Source of the DNA: Albula goreensis
Lineage: Eukaryota > Chordata > Actinopteri > Albuliformes > Albulidae
DNA length: 64,000 nucleotides
Direction of reading: 5' to 3'
NCBI GenBank assembly: GCA_022829145.1
Contig: CM040764.1
Coordinates: 2,069,552-2,133,551 of the forward strand
In this document: piece after piece, positions 17,068-28,900 of the stretch
Numbering within the stretch: the first letter of the stretch is position 1
Layout of the letters: each line of letters opens with the position of its first letter
Position numbers and translations under genes: made by a program
Notes under the pieces: model-generated
What the model was told of the DNA's origin: nothing
The model's database searches: none
The model's input: the letters and a program-made list of their open reading frames with translations, nothing else

Positions 17068-18466
17068 TTAAAGCTGATTGACTGATTTTTGCAGGAAGGA
17101 GCCTGTTCGTTCTAAGGTGGCTGCTCTCTCTATACTGGCTGCTCTCTCCATGCTAGCAGCTCTTTCCATGCTAGCTGCTCTCTCTATGCTAGCTGCTTTC
17201 TCCAAGCTAGCTGCTCTCTCCATGCTGGCTGCTCGCTCCAGTGCGGCTGCTCGCTCCCCAATGCCCAGGTATTGGGGGGGTGGGTATTCGCGGGCGTGGG
17301 CATCAGGGAGTGGATCCAGGTGAGGCGGGGGTAGGGGCTCCTGGGTGGGGTCGCAGATGGAGGAAGCGGGCGAGAGGCTCTTTGTGTGGCGGTGGTTGGT
17401 TGCAGGGTCACGGACATCCGCGCTGCTCCCGCTGGTGGAGCTCCTCCAGGCCCAGGGGGTGCTGTTGGCCCCAGGGGGAGGCAGGTGCACCACAGGGTGG
17501 TGGGGGGCATGGGCGTTGACACGGGGAGGCTCGCGTTGGCAGCAGGCGGAGTCAGAGCTGGAGGTGGAGGATGCGCAGGAGGAGGCTGTCTCCGAGGACC
17601 TGGGTGTGAGGGAGACCCGCGCCTCATGCTTGGACATGGCAATAACCTGCGCCACACGCGGCTGGCCAGGGGGGCGCACTGCTCCGCCAGGGGCCCCAGG
17701 GGGCGCCGTGACCCCACCTTGCTGCTGCTGCTGCTGCTGCTCAGTCATGGACAGCCACTTGGCGCGTGTGATAGCACTTTTCGGAGATACAGGCGGGGGT
17801 CCAGCCGCCTCCTCGGGGATGTGTACCAGGGGTGGGACGACGGGGCGGGGCGGAACGACCACCCTGGTGGGCGTGGGCCCCGTTGCCACAGCAATGCCCC
17901 CACGGTTAGCCTGCACGGCGGGGTAGAGCGACATGGGCGCGGAACTCCCCCAACTCCTCTGCCTCCCCAGAGTCTGAGCCGTGTACGCTGCCCTCTGGCC
18001 CTGCCCCCCGCAGCTCCAGCGAACGCTGCTTCCACTCCGAAACCAACTGCTGCGAGCGAAGGGGGTCAGTGGGTGGGGCCAGGAAGGTGAGTGGGCGGCG
18101 TGTGGTTTCTTCAGGCGGAGTCGGGCCCAGGGCGGGGCAGTTGGCGCGGGGCAGGGTGTTGCTGAAGGTCACCATGGTCTCTTTTCCCATGGGGCTGCGG
18201 GGGGCCAGCAGCTCCACGTCCGCACTGGCGCGCTTCAGACTGCCCAGCGACACCTTCTCCCGCCGGGCCGCCCGACTCCGCCCCTCCACCCGCCGCCCGC
18301 CACCCAGCTCCTCGCTGCTCTCGCTGGCGCCGCCCTTGTGGTAGACCGAGTCGTGTCCGCGCTGCGTGAGGGCCCTCAGCGCGTCCTTACGAGGGGGCTG
18401 TTGAGGCTGGGGTGGGTGAGTCCCCCCCTCCTCTGAAGATTTAAAATTCGCCACAGCATAAAGGGC
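17068..18466 (-). CDS. plppr3: plppr3 exon 7: cytoplasmic tail, interrupted by a 1-base frame break
   Basis: The acceptor is ttttgcag. The exon starts [13 protein letters not shown] and ends with stop at 17070-17068. The upstream half reads in one frame to about 17950 and the downstream half ([13 protein letters not shown] onward) in another. Human PLPPR3 joins these segments without an intron near SLYPTVQ, so this is a single-base error or mutation and not a splice. The tail also carries a Gln7 run (about 17730), Ser-rich stretches, and at residues about 679-732 nine E-R/K-A-A-S/T-x hexapeptides. Confidence 0.93.
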
Positions 18467-21400
18467 CTGCAAAACAGAACAGAGGGGGAGGGATTAGGAC
18501 TGGAACACATACTCTGTAATTCCTACATGAGTAAAAGCAGAGTAACTGGAAACCAAACCAAAAGAGAGAATTTAGTACCAGGGTAATTTAAGTGTACCTG
18601 GAGGTTACATGATACAAGAATAAAAACTGAACAATATAGCGGGTGAGTGCAGGTGACAGACCTACACATTCTCTCATTTAATAAACAGGGACAGCGGGTG
18701 CTCTTCGCTCATAGACGGTGAAACCACAGGAAAGAGAGGCTCTTGCTTGTTCCGCAGGTTCGATCCTTTGCTCTCCGCAGTTTGAGTTTGTACTGCTCGC
18801 TGTATGTGTTCTCCGTTTCTCAACATTTACGCTGCGAGACACAGCATGATGATAAGGAGACTGTTGTGTCTCCCGCAGAGAGGAAAGCAAAGGAGGAGGA
18901 AGAGAGAGCGCGGAATCAGAGGCCGAAACAAGCGAAGACATATTTAAGGAGAAGAAGGAGTGTGAAAGTATGATGTGCAGAATTGGACAGGATCATTTAT
19001 TCTGTGTCTCTGAGGCAAAGAGATGGAGCGAGGGAAGGAGGGAGGGAGGTAGAGAGGGAAGCATCTCCTCACTTCAGTTTGCCTTCGGGAACTATGACTC
19101 TTTCCGCAGCAGGGGAGGAAGTTAGCAGAGGAAGAGACAGCACATCACCACGAAAACAAACAGAGTACAGTTGATGAATGTCTCTCCATAGATCACAGAA
19201 AAAACAGCAAACACAGCAGAGGTGACATCATAGTGCTGGAGTACACTGCAAACACATATGGGCATATTCACAGTGTGAGGAGCATCCTGGGGACTATAGC
19301 TCACAGAGGCAGCTAGCGAGCGTGCCCACCTAGTTATTCACTTGTGAGAGTTTATTCAGGGTTTCAGTCATGTTATTCTGCACCTGGGGCGAAAATCTTG
19401 CTGAGGCAGGCACTTTAACGGCTCCTGTAAAGTTACCTCTGGCCCAGGGGCGGTATTAGTAACGGTGACTGTAATTTTTCCAAGCACTTTAATTATGAAG
19501 CACTTTTCCTACATCAGACTCAAAGACCTTTCCTGGTAAAACAGAAAGGACATTATATTTGCCTTGAGGGCAGATTAATTGTATCCTTTGAGGGTAATAT
19601 TACATTAGCCTGGAGGGCAGGACAGCGTTACCTTTCTCCAGAGAGCGGTGTGAGCTATGAGCCTCCGAGCTATGGGCCAGGGCAGTATTACCAGTGTACT
19701 GATGGCCAGACTACCATCTATGTGCCTTACAGACAGTGTTATCTGTGTCTTATGGTGTTTTCTGTGCCTTACAGACAGTGTTATCTGTGCCTTATGGTGT
19801 TTTCTGTGCCTTACAGTGTTATCTGTGCCTTATGGTGTTTTCTGTGCCTTACAGTGTTAACAGTGTGCCTTATGGTGTTTTCTGTGCCTTACAGTGTTAT
19901 CTGTGCCTTATGGTGTTTTCTGTGCCTTACAGTGTTATCTGTGCCTTATGGTGTTTTCTGTGCCTTACAGACAGTGTTATCTGTGCCTTATGGTGTTGTC
20001 TGTGCTTTGCAGACAGTGTTATCTGTGCCTCATGGTGTTGTCTGTGCCTTACAGACAGTGTTATCTGTGCCTTATGGTGTTGTCTGTGCCTTGCAGACAG
20101 TATTATCTGTGCCTCATGGTGTTGTCTGTGCCTTACAGACAGTGTTATCTTAGCCTTATGGTGGTGCCTTACAGACAGATAACACTTATGGTGTTATATA
20201 TGCCTTGCAGACAGTGTTATCTGTGCCTTACAGACAGTGCTGTATTTTACAGCAGCACTGCAGAGGGTATTTTGTGCTGCTGGTAGTACACTGACTTTAT
20301 GCCCTGCAATGGCTTGGTTAAGCTCAGACAATCTGGTTGGGGGAAGACAGACACTGTGTCCTAAGTAGGGCTGCACGGTATACCATTTCAGCATCATCAC
20401 TGCGATGCACGCATATGCAATAGTCACATCGCAGGATGTGCAATGTCATGTAAGGAAAATGAACTCAACTTTTTTTTGCTGCTTGATACAAAAGGAAAAC
20501 TCTCACAGTTCTCATTTTCCATGACTAATCTACAAGAGAAGTCTGTCTAACATAATTTACTCTGTTTTAAGGGTCTTTGGATGCACAGAGTTTGTTGCTA
20601 GCGAGTGACATGCAGGTTCTGCATGCACAGTGAACCACCAATCGCAATCATTCTTGATCAGTTTATCAAACAACCAAAGCAGGCCCCACCCCCGCTAGTC
20701 ATCAACCACAACCAGAAAATGAGCGAGGAACAGGAGACAAATAGCGTAAAGGAAGATTTGGTTGCTAAAAGAAAAGCAACATCAGTTGTATGGAACTATT
20801 TCGGCTACAGAAAGGATGATGTTGACCAAAATCAGGTACTTTGTCGACAGTGCCTTGCAATTGTTGCCACAACACGAGGCAACAAGACTAATGTGTTTGA
20901 TCTGAAAGCCAGATCTGAATTCCACCTAAAGCAAAAAACTATTTAGGATGCCTTTGCCGACTTTTCATGTTGCAATATATATCACAGAAAAAAATATTGT
21001 GATGTCAGTTTTTTTCCAGTTTTGTGCAGCCCAAGTCCTAAGGAGTCAAAAAGGAGGATAATACCCAGGACTGCCAAAAAAAGCACACATAGTCATAACC
21101 AGGACTGTTCTAGGTAGCACTGTGTTACTAATAATGACAGTAATTGTGATAATGAAAATGCTTCCATCAGGACAGAGGTAACTTTACTGAAGCTGCTGAA
21201 ATTCTTGCTTCAGCAACTTGAGTTCAGTTGCACCAAACGTCCGCCATCAACAAACAACAATATCCCAGCTGGTTTGTCACGGCTTTGTTTTCCTCAGCAC
21301 ATCTCTGTGTGTTCCTGTGTGTTTGTTTAGCCAAAAGCTCACCAGGTATGCAGCTATGGCCGCGCCGATCAGGAAGCCAACGTAGACGTCGATGGGGTGG

Positions 21401-24400
21401 CTCCGGTGCTGCGTGATCTGCGTGAGGCCCGTCAGCGCCGCCGCCATGGCGAACGCAAACACCAGCACCGGCTTCAAAAGCTTGGTGCTGTCCGAGATGG
21501 TGGAGTTAAAGTACATCTGCCCGAACACACACACATGCACGCACACAAACACGCATGCACACACACCGAAAGTAAGGGTTAAGGACAGTAGAACTTCAGT
21601 CTTTTAAAAATTTTGTAACTCTGAATGTGACATCAAAATACATCCACTTTATCCCCTATCCACTCATAGAGCGTACATTCCACTATATGACTAGCTCTGA
21701 TTATATAATACTATCCATCTTTAAACAGGCTACTCTAACTAATAGGTGAAACGAACTTAAGTATACAAGCTCAGTATTGCCAAAAATATATTAATATGAT
21801 CTTACCTGATATGTACTGTTAAAAACTAAAATGCTGCAAATTTAAATTGCAAAAAGAAAGTTTCCGACAGACTGAAATCTATTAACCACATGCTGTGAAT
21901 AAACACATACACTGAATGTAATGTCCCACGTATAATGTAATAGGTGTAATCTTGTTAATGACTTCTTGCATATCAACCCTGTGGTGGGTTTAGGAGATCC
22001 AGATAAATACACTGAATCAGCTTGAACTGAATGCTGATTAAAAGGAAACAGCAAAACCTTCAGACACTGTGCCCTCACCTCCTCCCCCCAGGCAAGGGGT
22101 TTGAAGTCTCTGACTTAAGGGGAAAACAAACCCAACGGACCCTGCGGTTCCCCATGACAAAGACCTTTTATTTTATGTGATGTACAACACCTCACATGAA
22201 CATAGTCAGATGCTATCGTGTAAGGACTCAGTTGTGTTAGGACAAATGTTTTTGCCTGCAAACCGGCGCAGCTAGCATACACCTACATCAGCATTAATCA
22301 TAACTCTTGCTCCAGATGCTTAGATCTCTGTTTGTCATTGTGTGTCCGCTCCTCCTTTTTGCTATCGCCTTTAATGTCGTGTCACTAATAACTCGCTCTG
22401 TTCCTCAGTTAATTTTAATGTTGTTTCAGTAATAACTTTCCCAGTTAATTCACTCTGCAGCACTCGGCAAAAGTTCCTTTGATGACAGAGAGCTATTTTG
22501 AGCTGAATGTGATATCCTCAGTTATAAATAGCATGTTACTGGAACCCTTTGTAAGAACAGAGAGGGAGCAATAATTGGAATCCTTCACCCAAGTCTGTGA
22601 CACAAAAGGAAATGGATAACAAGCTACCCCAGTCTGCAGCAGCTTACGTCAGTTTGTAACACTCTGCATTAGGGTCCAGTTGAATTAAATAAAACACCAA
22701 TTAACACACCAGTTAAATTAATTGCTCATTAGTAACCTGCAGTATTACACATTGCTTACCTATTAGATAGGCTAAAGGCCCTGCTCCTCTGAAAGAGACG
22801 GCTAATGGGATCTAGCGCTCAATGAGCCCACGAACACATTTTCACTCTAATGAGCGTTTGTAATGTGTTAGCATTACAAGCAGAAAGTGATGTTTACTTC
22901 AGGGAAGGCACTTCATGTCAATGACAAGATTTAACCAGTGATAACACTAATGAGTGTTAATTATCTATAAGGTATGTAATTTAATGACACAAAAAAACAC
23001 TGACTGACAGACAAACTTCTGAATATTTGACCAGACTTGACTACTAACTATGTAAATAGACAAAGGGATATAAAAATGCATAAAGAGGGGGATGGTCTTA
23101 TAGATATACAAAAACGTCAGACTTCTGGGTATAGACAGAAATTAAATAAACCATCTTGCAGATATATTAGTGGAGAGACAGACAAGCAGATGTATATGCA
23201 ATGCAGCAGGACTCACAGATACGTAGACGGCTGCGAAGGCTGAGAGCGTTGCATGCTGGGAAGGAAAACTTTTCCTGTTAAAAATAAAAGAGGTAAAAAT
23301 GTATGCATTAATTAAATATAACTTTACACTCTTGTGGAGCATTGGGAGTTGTGATTGATTCAGGGCTAACCTGGCAGCCAGGATGGCGTGCTGGTCGCGC
23401 CCTGAGCAAATGTCTCGCGTGATGTAGGGGTTCCTCTCGCACGACACCCCAGGGACGGTGTAGTTGGGCTTGCACACGGTCAGGAAGAATGGGGTGTGAT
23501 AGCCTGTGGCTAACTGGATCACGTCAGTAACCAGCGCCGTGGCCAGGAGGCCGAATATCTGAACACCTACAGGGGGGCGGAGAACAGGGAAAGGAGGGAA
23601 CAGAGAGAGGAATGAGGGAGGAAGTTTGGTAGGACAGGGAAGTAGGACAAATAATGGCCAAATAACACAAGATAGTCTTTTTTTTTTCCCAGTGGAAAAT
23701 GAATGTGTGTTTTTATAGGCTTTGTGCTGGAGAATGAATGCGTGTTTTTATAGGTTTTTTACTGGCTAATGAATGTGTGTTTTTTTTGGCTTTTTACTGG
23801 AGAATGAATGTGTGTTTTTATATGCTTTTTACCGGAGAATGAATGCATGTTTTTATAGGTTTTTTTTTACTGGCTAATGAATGTGTGTTTTTATTGGCTT
23901 TTACAGGAAAATGAATGCATGTTTTTATAGGCTTTTTACAGGATAATGAATGTGTGACTCGATGTTTCATGATGCGCAGCACAGAGCAACCATGAAAGAC
24001 AATACAGTTTTATTAATGCATAGTTTTATATGTTTATCGTGTGTTTATGTGTGTGTGTATCTGTGTATGTAATGTATCTGTAAAGGTGATGCTGCTCCAG
24101 GTGCTTCCACTGCATGGGGCGGAACCTACCCACGAATCGCACCGTCCTGCGCAGGAAGGAGTTGAAGTTGCACCCCCCGGCGTTGATGCTGCCCTCTGAC
24201 CTGGGCCGGATGTTCAGCTTGGACTGCATGCAGTACAGGAGTCCCTCCCCCATCATGATCTGGGACAAGAGACACAGCACAGCCTTCGCACCCTGGGCCG
24301 AGCGCAGCGCAAACCTCGAACCCGAGCCGCACCTCCTTTCACCACAGCGCAGAGCGGCAGAGATAGCGGCACACGGTTCTCATGTACATTTACAGTCAAT

Positions 24401-25890
24401 CATTTTGTAGCAGCTTTCAATTCAAAGTGAATTACAGGAAGTGCACAAGTTTATCAGATCCATAAATTGCAAAAACTATATGCAGCACTGAAACAAACAA
24501 GTAATAAGAGCCTGTAGCAAGTACTTAAGCTTTTTAAAGATAAATATGAGAGATGGAGATGGGAAGAGAGGGAGGTTGGTTTGGGAGCGAAGGAAGAGTC
24601 TGAAAAGGTAGGTTTTCTGTTGATGGTGAAATATGGGGAGGGACAAAGTTTTTCTGACTGGGGTCTGAGGGTCATCGTGTGACAGAGTGGCCGAGCGGCG
24701 TGGGGGAGCTCACCGCGGCGGCGGGGCCGGCGAACGCCAAACTCAGCAGCATGAGCAGCGGGATCAGCTCCTCGCCGCCGTCCACGTACGGCATGCTCAG
24801 CGTGCGGTCGTGGCACAGGAAGCCCACCCGCGCCGGCTGCAGCACGTCCGTCAGCTCCAGGAAGTACAGCGAGGCCATGGAGGACGCCACGATGGGGAGC
24901 TGCGAAAGAGCGGCGCGTTGAAGCGAAGGCGGGAAACGTAACATCCATACATTTAGTGTAAACAAGGGGAAATATTCATGGAGGGAGTGAAACCATATCG
25001 GTAAAACAAAAAATAAAACAACCTATGTCCATTGCACAGTTTTTCATTTTTACTCACTGTCCATGTATGCAGCTGTATATTTACTGAAGCCATTTGAAGT
25101 CTATTACTGAAGTCTGTTTCTCAAAGTTTTGACAGCTGAGATTTGGGTGGGATTTGCGCCTACAACTTTTGAGTTGTATATACTACCTTGCCACCCTTTT
25201 AATGACTGTAATGGGGCTGCTGGTGGCTCATCTGGTAAGACACGGTACCAATATACGGACCCCGATATCAATTCAGAGCCATGCCAGGGCCAGCTGTGGC
25301 AGGCGGTTCAGCAAAGGGGCACATACTTAACCACAGTGTTGCCCAGGAAGTGAAGGTTGCAGAAAACAGTTCTTTAACCAGCACCCCCTGCTGGTCAACT
25401 GAGCACCCACAGTCTGCTGGCACAAGGCCTCCGGTGCATGTCTATACCTATATATACCTATACAAGCCCAATGCGTGGGCTGTGATGAGAAAAGTAGTAA
25501 CAGCTAACATCAAATGTTTCAGAGGAGAGCATATGTTTATTTGGTGTTGTAAGGTGCTAGTAAAAATAGTAAAAAAAACTCTACATTCTCTTTTCCCATC
25601 AATAATTAAGAGCACAGTACATAAAAAGTCATTTCAAATATGTCTGTACATATTAGCATGCAGTAAATATTTTATTGCATAAATGTTTTGTAAATTGGGA
25701 ATATGGGTGAGACTGAGATGTGAGATTATATGTTTATATTCTGTCAGGGCTTCCCATGTTTTCAGGTCTACCTGTGAAGGTCTTCACTGTAGAGTGCTTT
25801 GAGACTCACCTCCACAAAGTAAAAGCAGGGCAAGAGAGTCATGCTGTCTTTGGGGGGCCTCTTCTTAGGCTTGTCTTTCGGAGAGATCAT
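17068..25890 (-). CDS. plppr3: Phospholipid phosphatase-related protein type 3 (PRG-2); seven coding exons, one frame break
   Basis: Exons (minus): 25810-25890, 24714-24899, 24130-24259, 23371-23566, 23217-23274, 21343-21516, 17068-18466. All are GT-AG and in phase, giving about 740 residues, close to human PLPPR3. The first exon reads [20 protein letters not shown]. Six membrane segments follow (exons 2-6), then a cytoplasmic tail of about 465 residues with the PLPPR3-specific [56 protein letters not shown] and [10 protein letters not shown]. Family knowledge: a brain membrane protein acting in neurite and filopodium growth, phosphatase-dead. This copy agrees: motif C2 is PSQH instead of PSGH, and the C3 SR and catalytic His positions are replaced ([12 protein letters not shown]). 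One extra base in a C5 run at 17947-17951 breaks the tail frame. The tail ends in a nine-copy hexapeptide array. Confidence 0.95.
17095..17256 (-). repeat. plppr3: 18-bp coding minisatellite in plppr3 (ERAASx hexapeptides)
   Basis: Nine in-frame 18-bp units encode hexapeptides of the form E-[RK]-A-A-[SAT]-[MLI], the last degenerating to ERTGSF. The array is eight codons from the stop. Confidence 0.92.
19726..20240. repeat. 38/42-bp minisatellite in plppr3 intron
   Basis: About 12 units built from tctgtgccttacagacagtg and ttatctgtgccttatggtgt. Units with or without an internal 'acag' give 42- and 38-bp length classes. Long open frames here are repeat translations. Confidence 0.9.
20366..21034 (+). 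mobile_element. non-autonomous hAT-family DNA transposon with BED-finger remnant
   Basis: 669 bp bounded by 11-bp imperfect inverted repeats (tagggctgcac at the left, gtgcagcccaa at the right) and flanked by identical 8-bp direct repeats gtcctaag at 20358-20365 and 21035-21042, the target-duplication size of hAT elements. Inside, a frame from ATG 20719 to TAG 20944-20946 reads [20 protein letters not shown], then RQC and [14 protein letters not shown], an N-terminal BED zinc finger of the ZBED/hAT transposase type in which the His pair is damaged. No catalytic core remains, so the element is an internal-deletion derivative. Confidence 0.88.
21343..21516 (-). CDS. plppr3: plppr3 exon 6: helices 5 and 6, dead C3 motif
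   Basis: 58 codons, phase 0. It encodes [20 protein letters not shown], then [20 protein letters not shown] and the last helix. In the SRxxxxxHxxxD motif the first two residues are TQ and the eighth is Ser, so the catalytic signature is lost. Confidence 0.96.
23217..23274 (-). CDS. plppr3: plppr3 exon 5: C2 motif region
   Basis: 58 bases. One base completes the split Arg codon, then [19 protein letters not shown]. It holds PSQH in place of the catalytic PSGH. Donor gtgagt at 23216. Confidence 0.95.
23371..23566 (-). CDS. plppr3: plppr3 exon 4: helix 3 and dead C1 motif
   Basis: Phase 1 in, phase 2 out (AG|gttagc). It encodes [37 protein letters not shown] and [15 protein letters not shown]. 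The lipid-phosphatase C1 motif KxxxxxxRP appears as QLATGYHTP, with the Lys and Arg replaced, typical of PLPPR proteins. Confidence 0.95.
23690..23958. repeat. 35-bp minisatellite in plppr3 intron 4
   Basis: Eight units of about 35 bp with core aatgaatgtgtgtttttata followed by ggctttttactgg. 'gaatg' recurs near 23701, 23736, 23771, 23806, 23841, 23878, 23913 and 23948. Confidence 0.9.
24130..24259 (-). CDS. plppr3: plppr3 exon 3
   Basis: Phase 0 in, phase 1 out (GTG G|gtaggt). It encodes [15 protein letters not shown] and [20 protein letters not shown], the conserved extracellular loop and entry into helix 3. Confidence 0.95.
24714..24899 (-). CDS. plppr3: plppr3 exon 2: membrane helices 1 and 2
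   Basis: 62 codons, phase 0 at both ends. It begins [20 protein letters not shown] and includes [17 protein letters not shown] and the helix [17 protein letters not shown]. Confidence 0.95.
25195..25430 (+). repeat. possible SINE-like repeat in plppr3 intron 1
   Basis: Contains gctggtggctcatctggtaa (A-box-like) and a downstream accccctgctggtcaactga motif of a kind found in dispersed fish repeats. A clear B box is lacking, so the assignment is weak. Confidence 0.3.
25810..25890 (-). CDS. plppr3: plppr3 first coding exon
   Basis: 27 codons from ATG (25890-25888) to a gtgagt donor (GT at 25809-25808). It encodes [20 protein letters not shown] and then PCFYFVE, matching the conserved PLPPR3 start. 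The start context is CATCACCATGA. Confidence 0.95.
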
Positions 25891-25913
25891 GGTGATGGCT
25901 GATCAAGGACAAA
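25891..25913 (-). promoter_or_regulatory. plppr3: plppr3 5' UTR segment and splice acceptor
   Basis: Reading the minus strand, a T-rich tract (A15 on the plus strand at about 25921-25935) followed by gctctcag gives a strong acceptor with AG at 25915-25914. This places 23 bases of 5' UTR on the first coding exon and implies at least one upstream non-coding exon. Confidence 0.7.
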
Positions 25914-25993
25914 CTGAGAGCAAAAAAAAAAAAAAAGTGTAAACCATTACATTTTGGAAATGCCTTCATACTCATGGTGGCCATGACCGCAAC

Positions 25994-28900
25994 AGGGACT
26001 TTGTGAGTAATGGAGACTACAGGGACTCTATGGGTGATGGGACACTACAGGCTACAGGGACACTATGGGTGATGGGACACTACAGGGACACTGTGGGTGA
26101 TGGACACTACAGGGACACTGTGGGTGATGGGACACTACAGGGACACTGTGGGTGATGGGACACTTCAGGGACACTGGGGGTGATGGACACTACAGGGACA
26201 CTGTGGGCGATGGACACTACAGGGACTCTGTGGGTGATGGACACTACAGGGACTCTGTGGGTGATGGACACTACAGGGACACTGTGGGTGATGGACACTA
26301 CAGGGACACTGTGGGTGATGGGACACTACAGGGACTCTGTGGGTGATAGACACTACAGGGACTCTGTGGGTGATGGGACACTACAGGGACACCGTGGGTG
26401 ATGGACACTACAGGGACACTGTGGGTGATGGGACACTACAGGGACACTGTGGGTGATGGACACTACAGGGACTCTGTGGGTGATGGGACACTACAGGGAC
26501 ACTGTGGGTGATGGGACACTACAGGACACTGTGGGTGATGGACACTACAGGGACACTGTGGGTGATGGGACACTACAGGGACACTGTGGGTGATGGACAC
26601 TACAGGGACACTGTGGGTGATGGACACTACAGGGACACTGTGGGTGATAGACACTACAGGCTACAGGGACACTGTGGGTGATAGACACTACAGGCTACAG
26701 GGACACTGTGGGTGATGGACACTACAGGGACTCTGTGGGTGATAGACACTACAGGGACACTGTGGGTGATGGACACTACAGGGACACTGTGGGTGATGGA
26801 CACTACAGGGACACTGTGGGTGATGGACACTACAGGCTGGGTGATGGACACTACAGTGGGTGATGGGTGATGGACACTACAGGGACACTGTGGGTGATGG
26901 GACACTACAGGGACACCGTGGGTGATGGGACACTACAGGGACACTGTGGGTGATGGACACTACAGGGACTCTGTGGGTGATGGGACACTACAGGGACACT
27001 GTGGGTGATGGACACTACAGGGACTCTGTGGGTGATGGACACTACAGGGACACTGTGGGTGATAGACACTACAGGGACACTGTGGGTGATGGACACTACA
27101 GGGACACTGTGGGTGATGGGACACTACAGGGACACTGTGGGTGGGACACTACAGGCTACAGGGACACTGTGGGTGATGGACACTACAGGGACTCTGTGGG
27201 TGATGGGACACTACAGGGACTCTGTGGGTGATGGACACTACAGGGACACTGTGGGTGATGGACACTACAGGGACACCGTGGGTGATGGACACTACAGGGA
27301 CTCTGTGGGTGATGGGACACTACAGGGACACTGTGGGTGATGGACACTACAGGGACACTGTGGGTGATGGACACTACAGGGACACTGTGGGTGATGGACA
27401 CTACAGGGACACTGTGGGTGATAGACACTACAGGCTACAGGGACACTGTGGGTGATGGGACACTACAGGGACACCGTGGGTGATGGACACTACAGGGACA
27501 CTGTGGGTGATGGACACTACAGGCTACAGGGACACTGTGGGCGATAGACACTACAGGCTACAGGGACACTGTGGGTGATGGACACTACAGGGACTCTGTG
27601 GGTGATGGGACACTACAGGGACACTGTGGGTGATGGGACACTACAGGCTACAGGGACACTGTGGGTGATGGACACTACAGGGACTGTGGGTGATGGACAC
27701 TACAGGGACTCTGTGGGTGATAGACACTACAGGGACTCTGTGGGTGATGGGACACTACAGCTACAGGACACTGTGGGTGATGGACACTACAGGGACTCTG
27801 TGGGTGATGGACACTACATGGACTCAGTGGGTGATGGACACTACAGGGACACTGTGGGTGATGGACTACAGGCACAGGACACTGTGGGTGATGGACACTA
27901 CAGGGACTCTGTGGGTGATAGACACTACAGGCTACAGGGACACTGTGGGTGATGGACACTACAGGGACTCCGTGGGTGATGGACACTACAGGGACTCCGT
28001 GGGTGATGGACACTACAGGGACTCAGTGGGTGATGGACACTACATGGACTCAGTGGGTGATGGACACTACAGGGACTCTGTGGGTGATAGACACTACAGG
28101 CTACAGGGACACTGTGGGTGATGGACACTACAGGGACTCTGTGGGTGATGGGACACTACAGGGACTGTGGGTGATGGACACTACAGGGACTCTGTGGGTG
28201 ATAGACACTACAGGCTACAGGGACACTGTGGGTGATGGGACACTACAGGGACTCAGTGGGTGATGGACACTGTGGGTGATACAGGGACTCTGTGGGTGAT
28301 GGGACACTACAGGGACTCAGTGGGTGATAGACACTATAGGGACTCTGTGGGTGATGGGACACTACAGTTACTCAGTGGGTGATAGACACTATAGGGACTC
28401 TGTGGGTGATGGACACTACATGGACTCAGTGGGTGATGGACACTACAGGGACACTGTGGGTGATAGACTCTACAGGCTACAGGGACACTGTGGGTGATGG
28501 ACACTACAGGGACTCCGTGGGTGATAGACACTACAGGGACTCCGTGGGTGATAGACTCTACAGGGACTCCGTGGGTGATGGACACTACAGGGACTCAGTG
28601 GGTGATGGACACTACATGGACACTGTGGGTGATGGACACTACAGGGACTCTGTGGGTGATAGACACTACAGGCTACAGGGACACTGTGGGTGATGGACAC
28701 TACAGGGACTCAGTGGGTGATGGAGACTACAGGGACACTGTGGGTGATGGACACTACATGGACTCAGTGGGTGATGGACACTACAGGGACTCTGTGGGTG
28801 ATAGACACTTGAGGCTACAGGGACTCTGTGGGTGATGGGACACTACAGGGACACTGTGGGTGATGGGACACTACAGGGACTCAGTGGGTGATGGACACTA

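Larger units (their letters stand above)
18467..21342 (-). other. plppr3: plppr3 last intron
   Basis: A 2.9-kb intron. It holds a 42/38-bp minisatellite (19726-20240) and a hAT-type element (20366-21034). No exon-like conserved frame was seen elsewhere in it. Confidence 0.8.

Noticed and set aside
17184-18436. Long open frames on the plus strand and in other minus frames across the plppr3 tail exon
   Set aside because: They are shadows of the GC-rich plppr3 tail exon. Only the minus frames matching PLPPR3 ([26 protein letters not shown]) show conservation.
19650-20286. Open frames of 130-167 codons rich in Cys/Leu
   Set aside because: Translations of the 38/42-bp minisatellite in all three plus frames.
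17068-25890. Assignment to plppr4 or plppr1
   Set aside because: The tail motifs [18 protein letters not shown] and [10 protein letters not shown] are PLPPR3-specific. PLPPR1, 2 and 5 lack a long tail.
26107-28835. Many open frames on both strands with GDGHYRDTV, VMDTTGTLW or SITHSVPVV repeats
   Set aside because: The 27-bp unit is a multiple of three, so frames stay open by periodicity. The translations are pure repeat and have no start, splice or domain support.
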